Shown here in pieces: positions 1 through 7,551 of a stretch of DNA of 64,000 nt (position 1 is its first letter; the number at the start of each line of letters is the position of its first letter). The notes below the pieces were generated by a model that saw only the letters and a list, made by a program, of their open reading frames with translations, was not told the origin of the DNA and did not search any database. The DNA comes from Nocardioides eburneiflavus (GTDB lineage: Bacteria > Actinomycetota > Actinomycetes > Propionibacteriales > Nocardioidaceae). Location: assembly GCF_004785795.1 (NCBI RefSeq), contig NZ_SRRO01000001.1, positions 3,038,001 through 3,102,000 of the forward strand. Reading direction: 5' to 3'. The position numbers and the translations under genes are program-made.

Positions 1-2
1 GC

Positions 3-212
3 CTGCAGGACCAGGACGTGAACTGCACCAGCACGAACATCACGGTCAACGCTGCGGCGTTCAACGCACCGATCGGGGACACCGCCCAGGTGAACGTCAC
101 GGTGACCTGCACCGTCAACCTGTCGGACCTGAGCATCCCCGGCGTACCCGGCACCCGCACGATCACCGCAACCGCGAGCAGCCCCGTCGACGCCTACCGG
201 GAGCGCCGATGA
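3..212 (+). CDS. TadE-like pilus/secretion protein, C-terminal part
   Basis: Only the last ~69 residues are in the window; the reading frame is open to the left edge. The visible part is a beta-rich extracellular segment with two cysteines and ends in ATASSPVDAYRERR, the usual ending of actinobacterial TadE-like proteins. TadE-like proteins are single-pass membrane pseudopilins of Tad pilus systems. The stop overlaps the start of the next gene (ATGATGA), and that gene is TadG-like, which supports the assignment. The N-terminal membrane helix that would confirm it lies outside the window. Confidence 0.6.
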   Translation: MQDQDVNCTSTNITVNAAAFNAPIGDTAQVNVTVTCTVNLSDLSIPGVPGTRTITATASSPVDAYRERR

Positions 213-655
213 TGAGGCACCCGGCCCAGAAATTGTTGCGGCGACAGCGCGACGAGCGCGGCGCCATCAGCGTCTGGTTCGCCACCGCGTCATTGGTGAT
301 GATCATCCTGGTCGGGATGACCGTCGACGTCGGCGGCAAGGTGCACGCCCAACAGCAGGCCCGCAGTGCCGCGGCCCAGGCCGCCCGCACCGGAGCCCAG
401 GAGGTCCAGGGCTCCGCGGTGCGCGGAGGGGACCTGCACGTCGACATCACCGCCGCCAAGTCCGCCGCGCAGAGCTACCTCAACGCCGCCGGCGTGGAGG
501 GCAGCGTCACCGTCGTCAACGGCGACACCCTCATCGTGCGCACCACCGACACCTACGACAGCAAGTTCCTCGGGATCATCGGGCTCGACTCGATGAGGGT
601 CACCGGGGAGGCGTCTGCACGGCTCATCCGCGCCCAAGGAGGCACCGAACAGTGA
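209..655 (+). CDS. TadG-like pilus assembly protein
   Basis: A 148-residue protein. A short basic N-terminus (RQRDERGAISVW) leads into one hydrophobic helix at about residues 24-45 (TASLVMIILVGMTVDVGG), followed by an Ala/Gln-rich extracellular stretch. This is the TadE/TadG (putative Flp pilus-assembly) layout; the ERGAISVW motif is typical of the actinobacterial branch. The ATG overlaps the stop of the upstream TadE-like gene, and its own TGA overlaps the GTG of the LysM gene, so the three are translationally coupled. It probably sits in the cell envelope as a minor pilin. Function is by family only. Confidence 0.65.
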   Translation: MMRHPAQKLLRRQRDERGAISVWFATASLVMIILVGMTVDVGGKVHAQQQARSAAAQAARTGAQEVQGSAVRGGDLHVDITAAKSAAQSYLNAAGVEGSVTVVNGDTLIVRTTDTYDSKFLGIIGLDSMRVTGEASARLIRAQGGTEQ

Positions 656-1956
656 TCACTGCGCAGAGCACGCCCACCAGTCCCACTGCCGGCCAGCGGC
701 TGACCGGGCTCCTCGCCACGGTCGCCGTCCTCGGCATCATCATCGGCCTGCCGGCTCTCTTCCTGGCGATCGGAGCCAACCCGATCCCCGACCAGCCGCC
801 GAGCTGGGAGAGCGTCAAGGACGCACTCCTCGCACCCGACGACGGCACCCTGATCCTGGGCCTGTTCAAGGTGATCGGCTGGACCGCGTGGGCCTTCATG
901 ACCCTCAGCCTGGTGGTGGAGACCATCGCCCGGCTCCGCAGGGTCGAGGCGCCCAAGCTGCCGGGTCTTGGCCGTCCGCAGGCCGCGGCCCACGGACTGA
1001 TCGGACTCGCTGCCCTGCTGTTCATCGCCGCGCCCATCGCTGCGCCGATCGCTGCGCAGGCCGCCAACGCCGGCCCGGCCGCCGCGTCCGCGCCAGCGGC
1101 GGTGGGCCATGTCCAGGCCGGGACCGTCGACCAGACGCCCGCCCAGCACGGCGTGAAGGGCGAGGCGAAGCAGGAGCGTGCGACGGTCGATCACTCGGTC
1201 AAGCCGGGGGAGAGCCTGTGGTCGATCGCTGAGGACCACTTCGGTGACGGCGCGCGCTACAAGGAGATCGCCGAGCTCAACCGCGACCTCATCGGCTCCC
1301 GGCCCAGCTTCCTCGAGCCCGGCTGGGTGCTCAAGCTGCCCGCCCCGAACAGCGGAGCGCCCTCCAACACCAACTGGCACGCCTACACCGTGCAACCCAA
1401 CGACACACTCAGCGACATCGCCTACGACGAGCTCGGCGACGCCGACCGGTGGCCGGAGATCTACAAGGCCTCCACCGGCATCACCCAGCCCGGCGGCGCC
1501 CACCTCGCCGACCCCGACGTGATCGACGTCGGCTGGAGGCTCACCATCCCCGGAGCCCAGACACCTGCCGGCCACGACGACCGGCAGCAGCAGCCGCAGC
1601 CTCGCGAGGACAAGCCCGAGACCCCCGCCGAGTCCAAGACCGAGCAGCAGCCGGTCGACACGCCGGCCGAGGAGACTCCGCCGGTCCCCGAGACCGAGGC
1701 CCCGGAGACCGCCGCGCCCGAGGTCCCGCAGGCCGAGGAGCCGAGGGCGCCGGCCGCCGACGTCGACCAGGTCGACGAAGCCGACGACTCGATCCTCGAG
1801 GCGCCCTGGGTCCTCGCCGGTCTGACGGGCGGGGGCGTGCTGCTGTCCGGGGCACTGCTGATGGCGCTGCGGTCCCGTCGGCGCTCCGCCTACCGGAACC
1901 GGCCGCCGGGTCGAGCGATCGCCGCCCCCCGCCCGAGCTGGCGCCGGTGGAGATGA
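652..1956 (+). CDS. Membrane protein with two LysM domains (N-terminal half of a LysM/BTAD protein)
   Basis: 434 residues. Two hydrophobic segments (~residues 15-40 and ~75-100) and a third near 115-135 precede an Ala-rich linker. Two LysM repeats follow: one from HSVKPGESLWSIAEDHFGDG (~180-230) and one from HAYTVQPNDTLSDIAYDELG (~243-300). After a Pro/Glu-rich spacer comes another membrane helix (WVLAGLTGGGVLLSGALLM, ~385-405) and a basic tail RSRRRSAYRNRPPGR. LysM binds peptidoglycan, so the middle part is probably in the wall. The tail runs out of frame within a six-C run at 1925-1930; one more C would read on into the next gene (AAPPPELAPVEMTL). In related loci, as I recall them, these are one long protein, so this is likely the N-terminal half of a frameshifted gene. 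Confidence 0.75.
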   Translation: MITAQSTPTSPTAGQRLTGLLATVAVLGIIIGLPALFLAIGANPIPDQPPSWESVKDALLAPDDGTLILGLFKVIGWTAWAFMTLSLVVETIARLRRVEAPKLPGLGRPQAAAHGLIGLAALLFIAAPIAAPIAAQAANAGPAAASAPAAVGHVQAGTVDQTPAQHGVKGEAKQERATVDHSVKPGESLWSIAEDHFGDGARYKEIAELNRDLIGSRPSFLEPGWVLKLPAPNSGAPSNTNWHAYTVQPNDTLSDIAYDELGDADRWPEIYKASTGITQPGGAHLADPDVIDVGWRLTIPGAQTPAGHDDRQQQPQPREDKPETPAESKTEQQPVDTPAEETPPVPETEAPETAAPEVPQAEEPRAPAADVDQVDEADDSILEAPWVLAGLTGGGVLLSGALLMALRSRRRSAYRNRPPGRAIAAPRPSWRRWR

Positions 1957-3935
1957 CGCTGAATGCGACCGGTGCCGCCGCGGCCGCCACCGTGGAGTTC
2001 GCCGACGAGGCCTTGCGGCGCCTCGCAGCCGCGGTCGGAGCCCAGGGCGTCACGATGCCGCCGCTTGCGGCCGTCGAGCTCGCGAAGGGCAAGCTGACGC
2101 TGCACCTGAGCGCCCCGGCCGCCGTCCCGTTTCCCTGGGTGGGCAGCCCCGACCAGACCCACTGGCAGGTCAGCACGGACACTGCGGTGGAGGACCTCGG
2201 CCCGGACACCGGCAGCGTCGAGCCGCCCTACCCCCTTCTGGCCACCATCGGCATGAGCGACACCGGCGAGACCTGGCTGCTGAATTGCGAGGAGCTCTCC
2301 ACGCTCACCATCAGCGGCGACCGCAACTACGGCCGCGACTTCGCCCGTCACCTCGCCGCGCAGCTGGCCGTCAACCCGTGGTCCCGCCGCGTCCAGGTCG
2401 ACTGCATCGGCGTGGCCGAGGAGACCGTCGCCATGGACGAGCGGATCACCTGCTACCCGACCGGTGCGGCCGGGACGCCCGCGACCGCGGAGATCCTCGC
2501 CGCCGCGGTGACCACCGTCGACCGAGCGAAGCGACACGACACCGATGTGTCCACGGCCCGCACCGGCAGCGTTGACGACGACACCTGGCCCGCCAGGATG
2601 CTGCTCCTCGATGCCGCAGCCGGAGACCCCGACGACCTCGACCAGCTGCTGCAGCTGGTCAGCGATCACGTCGGACAGTCCGCGACCTCCATCGTCGTTG
2701 CCGGCGAACGCCCGAACACGCCCGGCGCGGTGCTGCACATGACCAACACCGGTCGCGTCGTCCTCGAGCACGCCGGCCTCAACCTCATCGCCGTCGGCCT
2801 CACCAGCGACGAGGCCCGCGGCTGCGCCTTGGTCTACGCCCAGAGCGAGACCCCGGAGTACGTCGACGCACCCGTGGACGAAACCGCCACCCACGGCTGG
2901 GAGGCCTACACCGACTCCTCCGGAGCTCTGCGCCGCCAGTACACCCTGCCCCGCAACACCCCCCAGGGAGCCGTCGACGAGCCCCTGTCCTCCCTGCTCG
3001 AGGGCGAGGACGAGGAGTACATCCGCGAGAGCGCGATCGTGCAGGAGGACCTCGAGGCCCTGGCGCCGAAGGTGCCAGCCCACGTCCGCGCCGAGGTCGA
3101 GGAGAAAGACCCCACCCTCGACCAGGACATCGCCGACTGGTTCTCGCCCAACTGCGACCACCCGCGGCTCACCCTGCTCGGCCCGGTCACCGCACGCACC
3201 CACGGTAAGGCCCTCGCCAAGCGCAAGCCCTACTTCACCGAGCTCCTGGCGTTCCTCGCCCTGCACCGCAAGCACGGCGCCACCCGCGAGCAGATCCGCG
3301 AGGCCTTCTCCATCTCCGACGGCAAGGTGCGCGACTACACCAACATCGTCCGCGACTGGCTGGGTCCTAACCCCCGAACCGGCGAGGACCACCTGCCCTA
3401 CGCGGACAAGGCACCGGCCGCCAAGCTCACCGGGGTCAACGTCTACCAGGTCGACGACGGCCTGCTCGTCGACCTGGACCTGTTCATCCGCCTCCGCAAG
3501 CGCGGGCAGAGCCGAGGCGGCGCCGAGGGCGTCGCCGACCTCTGCACTGCGCTCGAGCTCGTCGGGGAGGCCCAGCCCTTCAGCCAGCTGCGCGAGGAAG
3601 GGTGGGCCTGGCTCGCCAACGAGCCTGACCGCGTCGACCTCATGGCGGGCGGGTGGATCGCCGACGTCGCCCTCATCGTCGTCACCGAGGCGCTCGCGGC
3701 CGGCGACCTGATCAAGGCCCGCTCCGCCGCCTACGTCGCCAACCGCGCCGACCCCGACGGCGAGAGCACCCGACTGTGCCTGGCCCACGTCATGAAGGCC
3801 GAGGGCCACCAGCTCGAGGCCGACCGGATCCTGCGCGAAGAGATCTGCAACCGGTCCGACGACGGCGACGCACCCATGGAATTGTCGGAGCGCACGAAGA
3901 CCATCATCCGTACACACGGCTGGCTCGCGAGCTGA
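1953..3935 (+). CDS. BTAD-like winged-helix regulator (C-terminal half of a LysM/BTAD protein)
   Basis: 660 residues if it starts at the ATG that overlaps the upstream TGA (ATGA). The first ~330 residues are an alpha/beta domain containing NCEELSTLTISGDRNYGRDF and a possible nucleotide-binding-like fold. The C-terminus has a winged-helix region (HRKHGATREQIREAFSISDG, ~430-480) and a helical bacterial-transcriptional-activator-like domain ending at the stop. Coding signal in this frame begins upstream of the ATG (PPPELAPVE), which supports a former fusion with the LysM gene. There is no Shine-Dalgarno sequence at a normal distance, so expression would rely on coupling or frameshifting. The role is unknown; membrane-anchored signalling to the pilus operon is a guess. 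Confidence 0.6.
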   Translation: MTLNATGAAAAATVEFADEALRRLAAAVGAQGVTMPPLAAVELAKGKLTLHLSAPAAVPFPWVGSPDQTHWQVSTDTAVEDLGPDTGSVEPPYPLLATIGMSDTGETWLLNCEELSTLTISGDRNYGRDFARHLAAQLAVNPWSRRVQVDCIGVAEETVAMDERITCYPTGAAGTPATAEILAAAVTTVDRAKRHDTDVSTARTGSVDDDTWPARMLLLDAAAGDPDDLDQLLQLVSDHVGQSATSIVVAGERPNTPGAVLHMTNTGRVVLEHAGLNLIAVGLTSDEARGCALVYAQSETPEYVDAPVDETATHGWEAYTDSSGALRRQYTLPRNTPQGAVDEPLSSLLEGEDEEYIRESAIVQEDLEALAPKVPAHVRAEVEEKDPTLDQDIADWFSPNCDHPRLTLLGPVTARTHGKALAKRKPYFTELLAFLALHRKHGATREQIREAFSISDGKVRDYTNIVRDWLGPNPRTGEDHLPYADKAPAAKLTGVNVYQVDDGLLVDLDLFIRLRKRGQSRGGAEGVADLCTALELVGEAQPFSQLREEGWAWLANEPDRVDLMAGGWIADVALIVVTEALAAGDLIKARSAAYVANRADPDGESTRLCLAHVMKAEGHQLEADRILREEICNRSDDGDAPMELSERTKTIIRTHGWLAS

Positions 3936-3957
3936 CTCGGGAAGGGAGCACCAGCAC

Positions 3958-4233
3958 ACGACAACGTTCGACCAGGAACTCACAGGCCGATACGCCGCGG
4001 CCGGCGGCCACCGCCCCGACCTCGACGCCCGCCGCGTCGCGCGGGCCGTGTTCGTGCGCGACACCATCCGCACGCTCTACAACGCCGACAAGAAGTTCGG
4101 GATCGACGCCGCCGACAACGATTCGCTGGCCGAGCTCGTCGACGCAGCCGAAGAACACCTCAAGCACATTGCCAACGACGTCAGCCACCGGTCAGTCATG
4201 GCGCCGCCCACCACAGGAGGAGACACCACATGA
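3958..4233 (+). CDS. Small conserved-looking protein, apparent ACG start
   Basis: About 91 residues if translation begins at the ACG at 3958 (then TTFDQELTGRYAAAGGHRPD). The frame has no ATG, GTG or TTG between the previous in-frame stop and a GTG at 4048. A strong Shine-Dalgarno sequence GGGAAGGGAG (3939-3948) sits 9 nt before the ACG, and the residues from 3961 to 4048 look coding. The stop overlaps the ATG of the lipoprotein gene. The product is helical and acidic, with no domain I recognise. The alternative is a 61-residue product from GTG 4048, which has no ribosome-binding site. Confidence 0.5.
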   Translation, partial: TTTFDQELTGRYAAAGGHRPDLDARRVARAVFVRDTIRTLYNADKKFGIDAADNDSLAELVDAAEEHLKHIANDVSHRSVMAPPTTGGDTT

Positions 4234-4790
4234 GGAAGCACCTCTCCACACTCGGGGGACTGGCCCTCGCCCTCGCCCTGACTCTCACGGGCTGCGGCGG
4301 CGACGACGAGCCCAAGGTCCAGGACACCCCGAGCCAGACCCCCTCGCCGACACCCACCAACACGCCGACTCCGAAGACGCCGGAGGAGAAGGCGGCGGAC
4401 CAACTGACGAAGTACCTCGACGTGCGCGACCTGGCGTACCGAAAGCGCGACATCAACTTCAAGACCCTCAACCCCGTCGCCACGGGGGACGAGTTCCTGC
4501 AGCTGCAGCACGTCGTCGCCAGCATGATGAACGAGAACGTCACGGTCACCGGTCAGTACGGGCACACACTCGCGGAACCACGGAACCGCGGGGCCTCGAT
4601 CCGGATCATCGATTGCGAGGACCGCTCGAACGTGACATGGAAGAACGACGGGGCTGTCCGTCAGCCAGATTTCACCAACCCCAACGGCGACCCGCTACGG
4701 AACCCGGCGCCGGTCGAGTACACCCTGGTCAAGGACAAGGGTGCGTGGAAGGTGTCTGACTCCGACCTCCTGTGGGACGAGCCATGCTGA
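4230..4790 (+). CDS. Secreted lipoprotein of the Tad-like operon
   Basis: 186 residues. The signal peptide MRKHLSTLGGLALALALTLTGC ends in the lipobox LTGC, so Cys22 should be lipidated and the protein anchored outside the membrane. A Pro/Thr-rich linker (~30-55) is followed by a ~130-residue domain with the look of an NTF2-like fold (AADQLTKYLDVRDLAYRKRD and a C-terminal VKDKGAWKVSDSD). AGGAGG lies 9 nt before the ATG. The ATG overlaps the upstream stop, and the gene downstream overlaps this one. The substrate or partner is unknown. Confidence 0.7.
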   Translation: MRKHLSTLGGLALALALTLTGCGGDDEPKVQDTPSQTPSPTPTNTPTPKTPEEKAADQLTKYLDVRDLAYRKRDINFKTLNPVATGDEFLQLQHVVASMMNENVTVTGQYGHTLAEPRNRGASIRIIDCEDRSNVTWKNDGAVRQPDFTNPNGDPLRNPAPVEYTLVKDKGAWKVSDSDLLWDEPC

Positions 4791-5683
4791 GGAAACTGTT
4801 GGCCTTCATCGTGGCCTTGGCGGGGTCGCTCTTAATCGTGATGGTCACCGCCTCAGCAGCGAGCGCCGACTGCGTGGCGGACCCAGTTACGGGAGAAGTC
4901 CACTGCGAGGACGAGGACGACGGCGACGACGGAGTCAATGACGGAGACGACGACGGAGGCTCGTCGACGTGCTCGACCTCAACCGGCACCGAGATCCCGT
5001 GCACTGGCCCAGGCGGTTCGGTGTGGAGCAGCAGCCACCAATGCTGGGTCGGCGATGTCTGGGACCCGGGTGGCGAGGGCGCTTCGCCGCCGCCCGGTCA
5101 GACGAACCAGGACGGTGCGTGGCACATCTGCTATTGGCCGCCTCCGGGATCCTCGTGGGATCCCGTCTGGATCCAGAACGGCGAAGTCACCATCGACCCT
5201 GTGGTCCTCGCCCAGCGCGCGATCGCCTCGATGGACCTGGATCCCATCCAGATCGGCATCGTCCCCGAATCGGGTCCGAACCGGGTTGGCCTTGTCGGGC
5301 TGCCGGTGTGGATGTGGGTCGCCAGCCCGACGGACGACACGTTCGGCCCGATCACTGCATCGGCCAGCGAGGGGTCGGTGTCGGTCAGTGCCACCGCCAG
5401 CGTCTCCAACATCGTCTGGAACATGGGCGACGGGACCACGGTGACCTGCACAGGCAGGGGCACCCCGTACGCCGACCACTACGGCAAGCAGGACTCGCCG
5501 ACGTGTGGGCACCGCTACGAGAAGATGTCGACGGACCAGCCAGATAGGGCCTACCAGGTCACCGCCACGAGCCACTGGGTCGTCGAGTGGACCGGCGGCG
5601 GGCAGTCCGGAACCATCGAATTCGACCTGACCACCGACGCGCTTCCTATCCGAATCGGTGAGGCCCAGGTGCTGACCCAGTGA
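4784..5683 (+). CDS. Secreted protein of unknown function, PKD-like region
   Basis: 299 residues from the ATG at 4784, which overlaps the upstream stop (ATGCTGA). A GTG at 4772 would add four residues. Signal peptide MLRKLLAFIVALAGSLL..ASAASA is cleaved near residue 28. A very acidic Asp/Gly stretch (~45-65) and a Cys/Trp-rich domain follow. The C-terminal ~130 residues (NIVWNMGDGTTVTC) resemble the PKD-like secreted proteins found next to actinobacterial pilus genes. It is the last gene of the operon and is followed by a hairpin terminator. Probably extracellular or wall-attached; activity unknown. Confidence 0.65.
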   Translation: MLRKLLAFIVALAGSLLIVMVTASAASADCVADPVTGEVHCEDEDDGDDGVNDGDDDGGSSTCSTSTGTEIPCTGPGGSVWSSSHQCWVGDVWDPGGEGASPPPGQTNQDGAWHICYWPPPGSSWDPVWIQNGEVTIDPVVLAQRAIASMDLDPIQIGIVPESGPNRVGLVGLPVWMWVASPTDDTFGPITASASEGSVSVSATASVSNIVWNMGDGTTVTCTGRGTPYADHYGKQDSPTCGHRYEKMSTDQPDRAYQVTATSHWVVEWTGGGQSGTIEFDLTTDALPIRIGEAQVLTQ

Positions 5684-5712
5684 GCGGTCCGTAGTCACTC
5701 AGCGACCACAAG

Positions 5713-5752
5713 AGACAGGTCCCCGTCCTCGGAGCAGGACGGGGGCCTGTCT
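5713..5752 (+). terminator. Hairpin terminator after the Tad-like operon
   Basis: AGACAGG-T-CCCCGTCCT (5713-5729) pairs with AGGACGGGG-G-CCTGTCT (5736-5752) around a 6-nt loop, with one mismatched pair. It lies 30 bp after the last stop. There is no T-tract, which is common in high-GC actinobacteria. Confidence 0.7.
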
Positions 5753-5943
5753 CGATCTAACGGTCTCGGGTCGAGCCCGGCCGATCGAGCAGCGCAGGAG
5801 AACCAGAAGCTCACGGCGGTGTTTTGGACACACCGACGCCTGAGCATCAGTATCCCGCTGCCGTCGAAACCTGCGCTGAGACGGCTGGTGGGCGCGACCG
5901 GTGTCGGCGGGGACTGCTACACCTTTCCCGGGAGGTGGGGTCG

Positions 5944-7158
5944 ATGCCGCTGTCAGGTCTCGTCGACGGGGAACCGGTGGTGAGTTGCCTGCTCACCGAG
6001 GAGGAGTGGGCGCAACTCAAGGACGACGTCCGGGCGAAGCGCCGTACGGCCACGATGCGCTGCGGGTGGAAGGGACTGGCCAAGACCAGCAAGCTCGGCA
6101 CCCAGTACTTCGCACACGCCCCCGGCGGCGACAGCTGCAGCGCTGGCGAGAGCGCACAGCACCTGCGCGCGAAGGCGGTCATCGTCGAGGCCATCGCGCG
6201 AGCCGGTTGGACCGCCCAAACCGAGGTCCCAGGGGACGGGTGGGTCGCGGACGTGATGGCGACCCGTGGCGACATGCGCGTCGTGTTCGAGGTCCAGTGG
6301 TCCCGGCAGGACCTCGCCGAGTACCGATACCGTCAGGATCGCTACCTCGACTCCGGCATCGCCGGGATCGCATGGTTCGCCCGTCACGCCGACGGCCTGC
6401 CTCGAGCCGACAAGCAGCTGCCGGTGTTCGGCCTCGACATCGACGACGCGGGGGAGGCCACGGTCATGGTCGGCGTCGCGAGCATCCCGCTCGCCGAGGC
6501 GGTCGACCGTCTGCTGACCCGTCGGCTGCAGCACCGCGAGTACGTCGCGAACGGGCAGCCGGCCCTGGTAGTCGTCGGTGCCGGGATCATGGGCTGCTAC
6601 CGCTGCCACAAGGAGTTCGGCGTCTGGACCGCACGCCAGACCATCGTCGAAGGGCGGTGTGGCCGCAGGGAGATCCGGGACCAGAGGCCCCGAGTGTTCG
6701 CCCAGCACCGGGCCGAAGCGCTGCCCGAGGTACGCGCGGCGGGCGAGCAGATGGCGCAGGAGCTGGGCGTGGCCCCGGGCCGGATCTTCCGCCGCTACAC
6801 CCAGACAGCTGGCAGGCACTACATGGCGTTCACCTGCCCGCACTGCAACGCCACCTGCGGCGACATGTTCGTCGCCGAGTTGTTCAACGGGAAGAACTCC
6901 GCCCGCAACACCCAGATACACGTCCCCGCGACGGTGGTGGTCCGTCCGCACTGGTGTCTGGCTGGCGACGAGGGGCTCTGCCCGATCCCTCCGGAGGCGG
7001 TGCTCGCCGAGTACGCACGGCTGTTCGCGGCCGACCCGGAGCCGACTCCACCCCGGCCGTTGGCCACCGAGAGCGGCGTCTCCACCATCGCCACCGTCGG
7101 CACTGCCGCGGGGATCCCGGTCCACCAAGCCGTGGCTCGCATGTTCGGCAGGCACTGA
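5944..7158 (+). CDS. CoiA-like nuclease-family protein
   Basis: 404 residues from ATG 5944, preceded by GGGAGGTGG. The frame is open further up to 5824, but that part lacks a good ribosome-binding site. The region at ~95-120 (GWVADVMATRGDMRVVFEVQWS) has the D-x(n)-E-V-Q pattern of the CoiA-type PD-(D/E)XK nuclease fold, followed by a tyrosine-rich helix (YRYRQDRYLDSGI). Cysteine pairs CYRCHK (~219) and CPHCNATCGD (~299) look like zinc-binding elements. In naturally competent bacteria CoiA acts on incoming DNA; many homologues are mobile-element cargo of unknown role. It stands alone just upstream of the Gabija-like pair, so a role in defence or DNA entry is possible. Confidence 0.65.
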   Translation: MPLSGLVDGEPVVSCLLTEEEWAQLKDDVRAKRRTATMRCGWKGLAKTSKLGTQYFAHAPGGDSCSAGESAQHLRAKAVIVEAIARAGWTAQTEVPGDGWVADVMATRGDMRVVFEVQWSRQDLAEYRYRQDRYLDSGIAGIAWFARHADGLPRADKQLPVFGLDIDDAGEATVMVGVASIPLAEAVDRLLTRRLQHREYVANGQPALVVVGAGIMGCYRCHKEFGVWTARQTIVEGRCGRREIRDQRPRVFAQHRAEALPEVRAAGEQMAQELGVAPGRIFRRYTQTAGRHYMAFTCPHCNATCGDMFVAELFNGKNSARNTQIHVPATVVVRPHWCLAGDEGLCPIPPEAVLAEYARLFAADPEPTPPRPLATESGVSTIATVGTAAGIPVHQAVARMFGRH

Positions 7159-7241
7159 GCCGCCAGGTGATGACGTACAGGGGGCTTGGTTGCCCCAGCG
7201 GAAAGCCGATCGTACCGTGCCCTGTTTGCCGACCCCGTGCG

Positions 7242-7421
7242 CTACCCAGTGCGTAAGGCCCGGCGACCAGCGAAGACGAACACCGCGATGCCGACGAAGA
7301 ACACGACGATCCCCAGGACGATCGTGCCGATGCCTCCCTGGTTCGGCGACACGATCGACGCGATCACCGCGAAGATGCCGAGGGCCACCAGCCCCGCTCC
7401 GAAGTACTGCAAGAAGTGCAC
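7242..7421 (-). CDS. Small two-helix membrane protein
   Basis: About 59 residues from a GTG at 7421. Two hydrophobic helices (YFGAGLVALGIFAVIASIVS and IGTIVLGIVVFFVGIAVFVF) are joined by a short PNQGG turn and end in a basic RRALRTG tail. No clear Shine-Dalgarno sequence is present, and the frame is open further upstream into the GajA start region, so the start is uncertain. The clean double-helix pattern in this frame makes it a more likely gene than the opposite-strand frames. Function unknown; small membrane proteins near defence genes are sometimes effectors, but nothing here shows that. Confidence 0.45.
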   Translation of the reverse strand: MHFLQYFGAGLVALGIFAVIASIVSPNQGGIGTIVLGIVVFFVGIAVFVFAGRRALRTG

Positions 7422-7551
7422 GAAGTGTTGATCAGAGTGTGGGCGAGATCGTTGTGGGCCGCAATCAGGGCCGCACTCGCGGCGAAGGTTCCCCCGCGCT
7501 GGCTGCGCTTGTGATGTGCTCGCCTTCCCTGTCCCGTCCAGCGAGGCTTGC

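Noticed and set aside
1890..4073. Long open frame (~727 codons) on the - strand
   Set aside because: Lies opposite the BTAD-like gene; Gly/Val/Arg-biased composition is the usual antisense artefact of high-GC coding DNA, and the + strand frame has real domains.
7186..7431. 81-codon frame on the + strand
   Set aside because: Opposite strand encodes a clean two-helix membrane protein; the + frame is Lys/Pro/Thr-rich without structure.
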